This document shows positions 34,791-46,495 of a DNA stretch of 64,000 bases, in pieces (the first letter of the stretch is position 1; every line of letters starts with the position of its first letter). This DNA comes from Vigna angularis (lineage: Eukaryota > Streptophyta > Magnoliopsida > Fabales > Fabaceae). The notes beneath the pieces were generated by a model. It ran no database searches. It saw nothing but the letters and a program-made list of their open reading frames with translations, and was not told the origin of the DNA. A program made the translations under genes and the position numbers. The stretch is taken from assembly GCF_016808095.1 (NCBI RefSeq), contig NC_068974.1, positions 25,528,825 to 25,592,824 on the forward strand, written 5' to 3'.

Positions 34791-35769
34791 CAACTTTACG
34801 ACTTTCCCGAACCAATTGACCTTCACGTCCAACCATTTCCTCCACTCGCACCTTTCATTTCACTACAACAAAGAAATCCCTTCATCATCTTTCGTGCCCA
34901 CCCAAACCCTAGATCCCCAATCCTTATATTCACACAAAGAAGAGCAAAACAAAATGTATCAACTTACCTCCTCAAGAAGATGAACTCCAACCTTCAGATC
35001 TACCTTCTCAGCTTTCTTTGCCCCCAACTACATTCATGAAGAAGAACCCAACTTCTTAAAATCTCATTTATAAGAGATGACGAAGTGCGCTTCAACGAAA
35101 TGCACATTTAACATACTTAATCTCATTTAACATAAACAACCAACGTGGCAGAGAGTAAAGAGAGTAGCTGGCATAAAATGTGGCCTCGCCGTTTGCCACA
35201 TCTACTAAAATTTAACGCCGTCCAATTTTAAGGACTAATAGTAAGAGTTTCAAAACTATGAGGACTAAAAACCATCAAAGTTTCGAGTAGGGACTAAAAC
35301 CAAAATCGTGTGATACTTAAGGGACGAAAAACATATTTAACCCATAAATAAATGAAAGAAACAAAATTGCAAAAAGATAAAAAAATAAGGCTTATTACCC
35401 ATGATGGTCCCTATTTTCGTCAGGTGTATTCAATTTGGTCCTACTTTTTTTTTCTGTTCAATGTTGTCCTAAATAATGTAATTTATGTTCAATTTAGTCC
35501 TTTTTGGAAACGGCGTTTAAATCATTAACGACAGACAGTCCAAGTGTGCAAAAGAGTAATGAGATGGAATTTAACTGCAGACGTGGATTCCCTTAAGACA
35601 CAGTGAGGTAGATTTAAAAAGAAATGCCCTTTATTTAATGAAACCCAATTTTTGATGAGAGTGGATTCTGAAATTAGGGTTTTGTTACTTTACTTCCGTG
35701 AAAGCCATAATGAGGTTCGAAGTTTCGAGGTTAACCAATCTTTTTCCCAATCTTGGTGGTTGATGAGCC

Positions 35770-36195
35770 ATGTCTGTTTTCCAATCTTCTTCTTCTTGTT
35801 GTAATAGCTTCAGCCACCAAAGTTGTCATTCCTCACATGGTGGTGGTTCAATGGGGGTAGGGATAATACCCATTTGTAATTGTGGTGAGATGACAGTAGT
35901 AAAAATGGCTAAAACTTCAAAGAATGCTGGAAGATATTTTTGGGGTTGTTGTAACTACAAGGTTATGTGAATAAAAGCATTTCTAATTAAAGTGTATTTT
36001 CTTTATGTGTTGGTAGTTAACATTGTGTTTGATGAATAACAGAGTGGACCTACTAATGTGATGTGTTGTAACTATTTCAAGTGGTGCAATGAAGAAAATG
36101 TTGATGAAAGGGATGTTATCATTGCTAGGCAAAGGAGGAAGATTTGTGATATGGAGAACAGAGTGAAGGCTTTGAGAGAAAGATCCAATTATTAG
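35770..36195 (+). CDS. Intact GRF-type zinc-finger protein carried by MULE-3
   Basis: Two exons (35770-35961 and 36043-36195, phase-0 intron with GT-AG borders) give 114 residues without a stop. A Ser/Cys/His-rich leader (1-30) precedes the GRF zinc finger: C36-N-C38-G, then NAGRYFWGC (C60/C61) and CCNYFKW (C72/C73). A charged helical C-terminus (RQRRKICDMENRVKALRE) follows. GRF fingers bind single-stranded or structured nucleic acid in proteins such as APE2 and TOP3A; small plant GRF proteins are of unknown function. The gene sits about 170 bases inside the left inverted repeat, which probably supplies its promoter. Its intron position matches the MULE-2 copy, but it lacks that copy's membrane segment. 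Confidence 0.8.
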
Positions 36196-36871
36196 AAGCA
36201 GTGATGTGTGTTCTTAGTGTACTGATCTTAGTTATGTTGTGTGTGTTTTTAGGTTGATGTGTTGTAAATGTGTTTTTAGGTTGATGTGTTCTAAGTGTGT
36301 TTCTAGGTGGTCCCAATCTGGTTTACTTTAGTGTTTTGAAGGTTGAGGTTGTTAGGTGGCCCCATTGTTAAGGTTGGGTGACTATCTTTTGTAATAAAGG
36401 AATGAATGAAATGTGTATTAGTGTTGAATTGTTCAAATTAGTCCTCATTTCAGTTAATTATGTGCGAATGTGATTCCCATGATGATGAGTGATGTGTTCA
36501 TAAAATGGGAGTGGTCAAAATCAATATCAAAACATGGGTACGTGAAAACATTAAAACAATATCTTTTCATAATCAGAAGTCAGTTCATGGGTACATCAAA
36601 ACATCAAGTTACTATATAACACATCATAACAGATCCAGTGCTAAGTATATCAAAACATTATAAAGCACATCAGGTCTTAATTAGTAAAGTATTTCAAAAC
36701 AGATCCAATGCTAAATTTTTAACATTATAAAATAGAAGGTCTCTTAATTGGTAACTTGTCCCTTCTGATTGGTTGAGTTGGTTGTTTGGTGGATTCTTGT
36801 GTTGGTTGGGGTGGTGCATGACATGGTTGTGTCATTTCTTGAGTTGGTGGTTGGGGTGCTGCTTCAGATGG

Positions 36872-39800
36872 CTATGGTAGGTCTGGTTGATCTTGAGGAC
36901 ATAAGGGGCATTGATTTCTGTTATGCCCAACAATACGACAAATGCTGCATTTTTTGCGGTGGCCACCTTTGGTCATTTGGGTTTCATCCCTCCTTAGCTC
37001 TCAACTCTCCAACCTTATCTTTTTCTTTGGTCTGCCAGGTAATTTTCTCTTAAATGGTGGGAGGACGTTTGGGAAGACTGTTCTTTCCCATAAAAGGTGC
37101 CCATTCACTAGAAATATGATGGAGGCATATGTTTCATCATATGTGGCCCTTATGAACCAAATGGGAACATATTGTTTTGGATCTAAATTTAAGAATCTCA
37201 TTGTTGCAATTGCATGACAGCAAGGGATGCCACTAATGACCCATTTCCTGCAGGTACACTCTTGACTGTCCAGGTTGACTGCAAACTTGTTTTTCATCAC
37301 TGCAAAATTCCTAACTTCAAATTTTTTTTCTCCAGACCAACTGTCATGAAGTAATACATGATTAAAAGTTAAATATGAAGTGATGAATATCAACAATTTT
37401 ATCACAGACCAAGTGACATGAATTAATTGTGGAAAAGGAAATGCTTACCTAGGGATCTAATTTTTGGATAAATTTGACTCTTTTGTAAGTCTCTTTCTAA
37501 TCTTGGGGCAGATGTGAAAGTCCATATTACACATCTTGATTATGTTGGTTGCCCATTTTTTCATGAGGTAAACTCTAATTTCCTCTAGCATGGTTATAAT
37601 GGCCTTTCCTCTAGCATCAACAATAACAGTATTAAAAGTTTCACTCATGTTATTTACTAGTGTATCACATACTGCTCGACTTGTAAATCTAGATCTAGAC
37701 CAATACGTGTTACAAAGAATAAGAAATTGTTAGGAAACTAAAAGTATATAACAGGAGGAACAATAGAGAGTTAAGGTAGGACAAATACCTTGAGGGAATA
37801 TCGATTAGGTATTTGTAAGCCTCTACATTGACATCCTTTATATTTAACATTTCTCTTTCCCTATCTTGGGGGTATGTACTAGTAGCAGCCTTCCATATCA
37901 GATTCTTCAAGGTGTGCCCTCTGAACTTTTTTTCTGAAATTTGCATATAAGTGTCGCATGCAAAATCTGTGTTCTGCCCCAGGTAAAAGTTCAGACATAG
38001 CTGGCAGCAAACCCTATGAAAAAGGGATCAAATTGAACATTTTTAACAAAAATGGGGACCAAAAATTATATCAGTAATATTGGAAACCAATTCAGAGAGA
38101 TATAATAAATAAATATACCTTTTGTTGGTCAGACATAAAAGTGCATGAATTACATACTTCAGTGCCCCCAAGGTCTTTTATCAACAACTCCAAAAACCAT
38201 GTCCAAGTTTCTTTATTCTCTACTTCCACAATTGCATATGCCAGAGGTAACATTTGCTCATTAGGATCTCTACCAACAGCGGTTAATAACTCCCCCTTGT
38301 ACTTTCCTTTCAGAAAACATCCATCCAAACCAATAAAGGGCCTACAAGAGACGAAGCTATTCTTGCAAGCTTTCAAACAAACATAGAACCTCTGAAATGT
38401 GGTCTAACCATTTTCACTATCCACTTTAACTTTGACTGTTGATCCAGGGTTACATTTCAATAATTCATGTGCATAGTCATATATTATTGTGAACTGATTT
38501 TTAAATGAACCTTCAACTTTGCATGATGTTATTAATTTTTCCCTATGAGCTTTAAATATTGTGACATTTGTATTCCATTTCCTCAAAGCTTTTGATCGTA
38601 TTTCATTTATCTTCAAATTCGGATTTTCATGTAGTGTGGTATCTAATGGCTCAACCAACCACTTAGCGTTCATCATTTTGATATTGAATTGCCTACTGCA
38701 AGTATGCGTATCCAATATTTTTCTCAATTGTCATGTTCTACATCCTTCTAAATATCCACAATAAGTCATCCATGGACATTTTTTTGGACACCCAAGCATC
38801 TCACTCGTACCCTTCTGTTGTCATTCTTAACAAACTTCAAGTTCCTCCCCGCATGGACGACATAACTTTTAACAGCATCCATAAACTCATTTTTATCACT
38901 AAACTTTGTTCCCACTTTCCACTTGTATTTTGACATACTTTTTTGCTTAACAAATGTCCCAAATGGACCACAACTTTGTCTTTCATCACCTCCATCCTCG
39001 CTTCTACTTTCTTCTGGACTGTCCAAAAATTATGACTCCCACTCATCATCAGAAAACCCCTTGTCATTTGGGTTTCTCTTCCTATATGCACTATCATGTG
39101 TTTCTAAATCACAGTTGACTTTATTTTCACTACCTTCTACTGACACAGACCCTTCTATATTGTTATCTACCAATTCATCAATATTTACATCAACATCAAC
39201 TACTCCTTCATCTACTTGTCCTTCATCCACTTGTTCTTCATCAACTACTCCATGAGGAACTTCACTATGCACCACCCCTACATCATCATCCTTACTTGAA
39301 GTAAATTCTTCAATGACTACTTCTTCCTCCCCTTGCCCGTGTTGTTCAATGACAACTTCTTCCTCCTCCACCCCAATGTGTTGTTCAACCATATCCTCCC
39401 CATACACGTTCACTTCATCCTCCCCATGCACGTTCACTTCACCATCCTCCAACTGCACGTTCACTTCATCATCCTCCCCATGCACGTTCACTTCATCATC
39501 CTCCAACTGTACGTTCACTTCATCATCCCCCACCTGCACAGCCACTTCATCATCCTCCACTTTATCATCCTCATTCCCACCTACATGGCTACCTTCACTC
39601 TCTATACTTGCATGACAAAGCAATTTAACTTCTTCATTTAATTCACTTTCAACAATAATCTCTGGCTCAACATCCACGCCATGGACCACAAACAAGTGAA
39701 CTTCCCCAAAAAACTTAGCAACGTTTATCATGTTCATTGCATCTTTTTCATCATAGAACTTATGCAAAATATTTTCAATGCAATAAAATAACTCAGACAC

Positions 39801-39955
39801 TTTAATATACCCCAACTCCTTAATGCAAAAAAATAACTCTATTTGTCAAGGTCTACACTCCAATAAGTGACTTCCCCACCAACATATTCAAAAGGTATAT
39901 CCTTTACCAGGGTCCCACCATGGTGGACCACAACATTAAATCTCTCCTCAAACAT
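36872..39955 (-). pseudogene. MULE-3 transposase remnant (PB1-like, Mut DBD, DDE core, SWIM, zinc knuckle)
   Basis: Reading leftward from ATG 39955: a PB1-like start (VVVHHGG ... YVGGEVTYW) with a stop where Trp is expected before SYF, then a frame change. An acidic repeat region (39590-39030) follows, then the Mutator DNA-binding domain (GTKFSDKNEFMDAV, NLKFVKNDNRRVRVRC). Next comes the MULE/DDE core with its first Asp in FIGLDGCFLKGKYKGELL, AYAIVEVENKETW, TFMSDQQK, and a GAEHRFCMRHLYANF piece in another frame. It closes with the SWIM finger (CTCRKWVISGIPCCHAIA), GRPKKK and a CX2CX4HX4C knuckle (CSICRIVGHNRNQC). Stops and frame changes occur near 39840, 38770, 38400, 38090 and 37940; some gaps could be former introns. 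All domains of a full mudrA-type transposase are present but broken. Confidence 0.9.
39395..39560 (-). repeat. Tandem repeats in the acidic part of the MULE-3 transposase
   Basis: Units encoding roughly DDEVNVHGE and DDEVNVQLE alternate four to five times on the minus strand. On + the repeated word is CACGTTCACTTCATCATCC. The period is a multiple of three. Confidence 0.85.
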
Positions 39956-40702
39956 TCCGAACGCAAGCCTACAAAATGAACTTTATGGGCATGGGACCAT
40001 TATGGAAACGCTAAAAGTAACTGCTATGTAAATGCTAAAAGTAACTGATAAACCGTATGGGAAACCAAACCAAAACCATAAATAATAAACCAACAATGAA
40101 CAATCACCCACACACAACCAATTATAATATGTTACATAACAATGCCCTAAACAATTCCCATAATTTTTTAATAAATCTAACTTTGGAAAAATCTAACACT
40201 CACATTTAAAACATTTTCCACATTTTACACTGTTCAACAAAATGTTACAGAGGAATGACACAACACAGAGCTTAGATTACGAGATTACGAACGCATACCT
40301 GACTGCCAAAGATCAATGCCTCCAATTTCAAGTGGACGTCACTGATGTTCTTCCCATTCTTCCAGATTTCGCTACCAAACAACGTTAGAACTTTTATTCT
40401 CAGCACCCTTAATTTAATTTTGAAAATAAAAACCCTAATATATGCAATTGTACTTTCAAAATTATTAAATCCACCTCACTGAGTCTGAAGGGAATTCACG
40501 TCTATAGTTAAATTCCATCTCATTACTCTTTTGCACACTTGGATTGTCTTTCGTTAATGATTTAAACGCCGTTTGCAAAAAGGACTAAATTGAACATAAA
40601 TTACATTCTTTAGGACAACATTGAAAAGAAAAAAAAACTAGGACCAAATCGAATACACCTGACGAAAATAGGGACCATCAGGGGTATTAAGCCAAAAAAT
40701 AA

Positions 40703-41330
40703 TAAAGAAATAAGTTGGTTCTACCGCTTTTTCAAAATGAGATTCATGATTTGTTTTTTAAGGATTTTTCTTCAATTGATTTTTGTCTTAGATTTCAAAT
40801 TAATCAATATAAAATTCTTGATTAATTTGTTGTCGTTATCACTATTAACTAAAGTACATTATTAATTAATGGAAAAAACTTTTCAGGTTAATCATAGTAA
40901 ATTTAACTACAGTATATTCTTAATTAAATACTATTATTCTTGATCATGTACATTCTTTTATTTTTTTATCAAGTAAAAAACTAATTAACCAAAGTACATT
41001 CTTGATTAATTCTTGTTAATGTTTCCACCTTTAAACAAAGGACATTCTTAATTATTGTAAAAAGTTATCCAATCACATAAAAGTTTTTAACTTTAATCAA
41101 AGTACATTTTTAATTAAAATTCAAACCCTTTCACTCACATGATTACTTTCTTATGTTGATTTATTATTGTGTTAATTTGCTATAATGTAAAAAATAATTT
41201 CTTTTAGTTGATGAGGAGATAAAAGGCATAAATAAAAATAAGTCACATCAATAATAAAAAGAACAAACAATTTTATTTATCTAACCTTAGAATTCCATTA
41301 AGAAATTACAACAAAATCACCTTAAAAGCT
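40703..41330. other. AT-rich spacer with a recurring short motif
   Basis: No gene. The words AAAGTACATTCTTAATTAA, ACAGTATATTCTTAATTAA and close variants occur about six times between 40850 and 41125, spaced irregularly at about 35-65 bases. Confidence 0.6.
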
Positions 41331-42436
41331 CAATTGTTCATGGGAAGCAAAAACAACATTAAAATATAAGAAGGATCGAAGGACTTGAAAAGAGAACCAA
41401 AGGGCATGTAGAAGAGGTGTTGGCCAAAATTAGCTCCACCCTCAAAGGGTTCCTAAGATGTCCCTTGATGAATTTTCCTTAGTCTTTTTATACAAAAATT
41501 GGATTGGACCTTTTTCTACCTTTTCTATTGTTGTAATATTCTTTTCAATAATATAATATCTTCCAATTATCTTCTAAGTGTATCCAATTATCTTTTGATA
41601 TAATTAAATAAGATAATTATTCAAAAATATGAAATAAGATATTTCTAAGATACATTTGGCGTAACTTATCTTTTATCATAAATATTATTGCATTAAGCCT
41701 TTTTAATTGAAAAAGATAAAGAAAATCACATAGGCCATTTTTTTGTTGACTTTCCCCCTTTTCCCGCTAGGTCATGAAAATCTTGCTGAGTTGAATTTTT
41801 GTATTGAGTAATTAGGTTCTAGAAAAATGAGGTTGGATTGCAAACCTTGTTCCAACAACTTGCACTTGACGCACAACTTGTGGCGTTGGACGCCACCAAT
41901 TTTCCAGCTAGTTTAATTTCTTCACTTTTTCATGCTCTCTTTATCATTTTCATGTCATGCTTGACTTGACTTCTTGTGCTTTAATTGTTTGCTATTATTG
42001 GTGAAATATTGAAGGTATTATTAGGCTTTATTAAATTTATTTTCACAGCTCCATGAACTTTAACTTAGCTACAATTGCATTGACACACTTCAAAATATCC
42101 AAAGCAAATTTATGTAACTAAAAAGTTGTTTTTAACATATTTTTGTAACACATGTCCAATAAGCCTAATTATAACAAATTCTAATTAAAATAATATTTTA
42201 ATAACAAAAGTTTATTAAGAAGTTAAGACTAAAGGATAAACGAGGGCTTAAATTTCCACTCATAGGTAGATAGTCTAGGAGCCATGCTAATACCACACAA
42301 AAGAAAGGCTCAAAGACTACATAGAACTCTTAAATAAAACATGGTACTATTAGGCACACAACATGCACAACAAAAACATAACAAACTCTACTTTCCACAT
42401 AACACGTAAGACACAACCTGCTCTGATACAAAAAAA
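41331..42436 (-). mobile_element. LTR-retrotransposon internal/leader remnant with primer-binding site
   Basis: GCTCTGATA at 42420-42428 is the complement of the TATCAGAGC core of an initiator tRNA-Met primer-binding site. It lies 8 bases before an LTR-like start (TGTAATGCCCC at 42437), so the element is oriented on the minus strand. The region to its left has retrotransposon-like text (for example GGCGTTGGACGCCACC near 41880) but no readable gag or pol. Confidence 0.5.
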
Positions 42437-43890
42437 TGTAATGCCCCTACTTTGAAGTTACACTAATCGTTTACTAATCATTTAACATGTTTGCAATCCT
42501 CCTATGAATAAAAGTTTTCAAAAATAAAATTAAATATCGTTTAGAGGAATATAAACACATTTTGAACCAATACATATACAAGATTATCTACATACAAAAC
42601 CCTTCTCAGCCTATAATTATTGAGTACTCTCATGTGCACCATCCTGTAGTCTATGTAACACACGATCATAAAAGATGAAAAAAAACCAACAAAATATGGG
42701 GTAGGCTAGCATATTTTAAAGAAATAGGAGTACAAATCACAGTTAAACTACTAAAACAACATATCTTTACTCACCACATCTAACAATACGCATTATCATC
42801 CAATGATATAGCAATTACTAAAGGCATAATGTTCTACTATCAGAAGACTAGTGCATTGAATACACTCAAAGATTTTGCATTTGTCATGTGACCTATCAAT
42901 AGATTAAGGTCTAAGCCCTAACTCTACTCGACCTCATATCTCAAGAAATAAGTCATTCTCATATGATTAGATGCATTCCTTATATCTACGAGACAAAATC
43001 TTTTTTCATACCACCCCTTTAGATAATAGGAAACTTTATCAACTCTCGCCACCTAAATATATATCATTCTTTATGTGAGTCTGATAATTAGTAGTAGAGC
43101 TCTCAAAACGGGTAACCCGGCTCGACCCGGCTTGGCCCGACCTACCACGGGTTGGCCACTTAGTGAGCCAACCCAACCCAGCTCACTTATTAGCGAGCTG
43201 AAAAAAATTCGAACCCGGCTCGACCCACCACTGGTTGGTTCACTAGCTCACTTATTTATAAGTTTTTTTTTAAATAAAATAAAAATTATAATTTTCTTTT
43301 AATTTAAATCTAAATAAATTTCACTCTAAAATGATGTTAAACTTCAAAGAAAATTCAAAATAAAAAAAATATCATACAATCCAAGCGTAATTCAAAAATA
43401 AGCACAAAAGACAAACATATAAGTTTTTAATATTGATAATTTTTGTATCACTTGTCCATTTATAATATTAGAGTCTTGAATAAATAAATCTATAATATTT
43501 TTCTCTCTTGAAACGTATTTTTTTTATCCCATCTATAATATAATAAAAAAATGCTAACTAATAATATTGAAATACAAAATAATAAATAATTAAATTAAAT
43601 TAGGTGGTTTGGTGAGCCAACCCGACTCATCCGACACGAGTTCAACCCGGGTGAGCCAGGTTGAAAACTAACCCGCATAAAAAAATTACATTTATTTCAA
43701 ACCTAACCCAACTCAAACCCGTGGTGAGCCGGGTTGGCTCACGAGTTACAACCCATTTTGACAACACTAATTAGTAGAGTGAGGATAATTTCGTTTAGAA
43801 TTATCATTCAATACACATCCTATAATCACGCAATATAATATTTCCTCAAATATATTTACATCCACATCACATTTACATTGTATACACACA
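42437..43890 (-). mobile_element. Gypsy-type LTR (minus orientation), hit by a hAT element
   Basis: Starting TGTAATGCCCCTAC next to the primer-binding site, this long stretch has the wording of legume gypsy LTRs (for example GGGGTAGGCTAGCATA near 42700) and no coding capacity. The hAT element at 43095 is inserted in it. The right border could not be fixed; a (CA)n tract and a MULE-end-like word follow near 43885-43900. Confidence 0.5.
43095..43769. mobile_element. Non-autonomous hAT element, 675 bp
   Basis: The left end TAGAGCTCTCAAAACGGG and reversed right end TAGTGTTGTCAAAATGGG are inverted repeats of hAT type. The same 8-bp word ATTAGTAG lies on both sides (43087-43094 and 43770-43777), the hAT duplication length. 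Inside are repeated GGCTCGACCCGGC / GTGAGCCAACCC words as subterminal motifs and an AT-rich centre. There is no transposase. Confidence 0.92.
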
Positions 43891-43894
43891 CACA

Positions 43895-45120
43895 CATACA
43901 TAAGGTTAAATATGTTTAGTCTATGAACTTTGACACGAAATTGAAATTCATCATTGTCAAAACTTTGGTACATTTTGGTCTTCAAATTTTAAAAATGAAA
44001 GGATATAGTTATTTTAACCTAATTATGTTATACTTTTCTAACCCAATATAGTCCTTTGAGTAGGGGAAGGAACTAGTTTTATAATAATATTGAATGAACA
44101 ATAGGATTATGCACTAAGACAAAATTTTGGGAGGCCAAATGGAAAGGAGGAGAACCATTTAATCATAAATTTTCTACATTATATGAAATTTCAAATTGTA
44201 AAAGAAAAACAATTATGAGAGCTTGGGTGGTCGAATAATAATATAAGAGTGGAGACTGACTAGGAGGAGAAATAGATTTACATGACATAACTTAAGAACA
44301 ATAAATGATATAGGAGATAAGAACAAGAAATGATATAGGATATAAGAACAAGGTTATACGGAAGGAATGCGGATAACAACTGTCTAGGTTATACGGAGCC
44401 ATAGAAACAAGGTTATATTCATCCAAGGAATGGTAGATGTAGCTGAAATATTTCCTTTACCTTACTAAATGATTTAGAATGGATGAGATACAAAATATCA
44501 AGGGTAACATTTTCATATGTAGATTGTGCCATGAGGAATGTACAAGAACAATCACACATAAATTGGAAGGGATACAAGACAATACAAAAGAGGTTAAATA
44601 ATATATTGGGTTATATATTATATACACATCTATAAACTGCTCCCAAAATTTTTACTATTTAGGCTATTACTATTCTCCTTAAAAACATTGTGCAAGTCTA
44701 GACCCAATACAAAAATCTGGATCTTCAAGGAGAAGACTGATATCATAATGACATTATTACAATGATTTTCCCTTGTTGTTTAAGACTATTTGTTTCTATT
44801 CTTTCTCTAATAACATTACTTGTGCATAATGTAAAGTATGTAAAAGGGTACTAACACCCTAAATACTTCCTTTATAATATGAGAGTTTATCTCTGCATCT
44901 TACTTTTTTTCTCCTTACACCTTCAACATTCCTAATTTACCCTTTTAATTTAAAAAATAAAATATCGTCACCTGTGTAATATCATTCAATGTTACCTAGT
45001 TTTCACCAATTGAAATAAGTGATCTGTGTATTTATATTCCTTCACTTGCATTGATGTCTTCCTTACTGCATTCACAAAGAAAGAGTTTCTTGTTCATTCT
45101 TGTGGTCGTGGTTCGTGGAA
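43895..45120. other. Intergenic DNA, repeat fragments
   Basis: No gene. AAGGTTAAATATGTTTAGTC at about 43903 looks like a lone MULE end of the MULE-1/MULE-2 kind without a visible partner. The part at 44280-44400 has short direct repeats (AATGATATAGGA, AACAAGGTTATA). Confidence 0.5.
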
Positions 45121-45239
45121 GCTGCTTTTAGGAGGTAACTTTGTTGCCACCCTGAATTGATTTTTGAAAGAAAGTTAAGATCTTGTCGACTTTCGAAAGC
45201 CGATTAAGGATCAAACGGATTTTGGAACAACCGGTACCA

Positions 45240-46495
45240 ATTTTGCACAATGGAATAAAAGAGTAATCGGTTTTGTGATTGTTAAAGAGCGTAAATCGTG
45301 TTCGGTCAATTAAAATGGTTCCTTTAATTCTTACAAAAATATTATCGAACAATTGATGTGCAAAAGATATAAAAAGTGTATGGAGTAGAAAAATCACTCA
45401 AATGATTTTTATCCTGGTTCGAATCAACAGATTTTACGTCCAGTCGTTAATCACTATAAATAGTGATTAACCTTTTCACTAAAATATTGTTCACAGATTA
45501 CAATAGGATGAAATACAAATAGGAACAGAAAGAACCTTCCTTCGATAAACGAATTAGTAATAAAACTGCTCAGCCAACTTGAAGAGAACCGCTCCGACCT
45601 TAGACACACGAAACACGAGCTTCTCCTATTCACAAGACATGACAAGAGCACATTATCACTTGAGAACTTCCTCAAATAAATTGTATTCTCAAAAGTGGCA
45701 TAGATAATTTTGAAGGGTTTGGAAGAAATTGTATATAGCCTACTGGTCTAAAACTAAAATGACATATTACAACTACTAGTGATAATCGATTATCTGCGAG
45801 ACTTGGAACAATTTGAATATTAGCTCTTCAAACAACCGACTTCAGTTCTTTAACTCATTCTACTGTTCGGCTTGAGCGCTCATTGCCTTCTGCCGTTCGG
45901 CTCAATTTCTCACAGCCTTCCATCGTTCGACTTCCTTCTTCTTCTTTCTCACAGCTTTCCACCATTCGGTGCTTTTCTTCTTCTCTCTTACCACTGTCCA
46001 CCATTCCGCTAAACTTCTCTCCGCCTTCCAATTTCTAACATTTTATTCTACAGTGTTAGTTGGACTTAATATCATTCGGCTTGTGTTCAACCTATCTGTT
46101 AGTGACCGTTCAGTCTCAGTCATGCCTCTGCTTGGTTTCCAGGCCTCAATTCTTCCTACCACCACTTCACCGTCCAACCGCTTGGTCTTGGTCATACCTC
46201 GCTTGGTCTCAGTCATACCTTCCACTACTCGGTCCTCACTGCTCGGTTTTGGTCATACCTCGCTTGGTTTCAGTCATGCCTTCCACTGCTTGGTCGTAAC
46301 TGCTCGGTCTTGGTCATACCTCGCTTGGTCTCGGTCATGCCTTCCACCGCTCAGTCCTAACTGCTCGGTCCTGGTATCATCTGTTATACAAAAATGCTTT
46401 TAAACTTAATACAACAAGGGTCTTCATATTCTTCACTTTGTAACATCATCAAAATCATTATCTTCAAAACACCAATGCTTCCTCATTGGTAACAA
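45240..46495 (-). mobile_element. Copia-type LTR fragment nested in MULE-4
   Basis: The right margin reads, reversed, TGTTGTTACCAATGAGGAAG then GGTGTTTTGAAGATAATG, the start of a common legume Copia LTR. The block separates one MULE-4 end unit (45186) from two others (46541 and 46608), so it was inserted into the MULE end. The left border and duplication could not be fixed. Confidence 0.55.
46180..46380. repeat. 61-bp tandem repeat, about 3.3 copies
   Basis: Units start at 46180, 46241, 46302 and 46363 with GCTTGGTCTTGG / GCTCGGTTTTGG / GCTCGGTCTTGG / GCTCGGTCCTGG. Each contains TCATACCTCGCTTGGT...CAGTCAT. The period is a constant 61 bases. Confidence 0.92.

Larger units (their letters stand above)
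30084..35343. mobile_element. MULE-2: Mutator-like element with transposase remnant and GRF gene
   Basis: The ends GGGTTTAATATGTTTTTCGT (left) and, reversed, GGGTTAAATATGTTTTTCGT (right) begin inverted repeats of about 230 bases (30084-30315 and 35110-35343) with only a scattering of mismatches by eye. The 9-bp word ATAAATAAA flanks both sides (30075-30083 and 35344-35352). Inside are a broken MULE transposase on + and a GRF zinc-finger gene remnant on -, pointing toward each other. The close similarity of the ends suggests a fairly recent insertion compared with MULE-1. Confidence 0.93.
35389..40693. mobile_element. MULE-3: Mutator-like element with GRF gene and transposase remnant
   Basis: The ends GGCTTATTACCCATGATGGT (left) and, reversed, GGCTTAATACCCCTGATGGT (right) start inverted repeats of about 210-250 bases with roughly a dozen mismatches by eye. 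The 9-bp word AAAAAATAA flanks both sides (35380-35388 and 40694-40702). The left duplication starts only 27 bases after the right duplication of MULE-2. Inside are an intact GRF zinc-finger gene on + and a broken transposase on -, again convergent. Its terminal sequences differ from those of MULE-2, so it is a separate family or subfamily. Confidence 0.93.

Noticed and set aside
39313..39641. Plus-strand Ser/Thr/Cys/Pro and His-rich ORFs opposite the MULE-3 acidic repeat
   Set aside because: They are antisense to the repeated acidic coding region and have no domain of their own.
43900..43990. Lone MULE end (AAGGTTAAATATGTTTAGTC)
   Set aside because: The wording fits a MULE inverted end but no partner was located.
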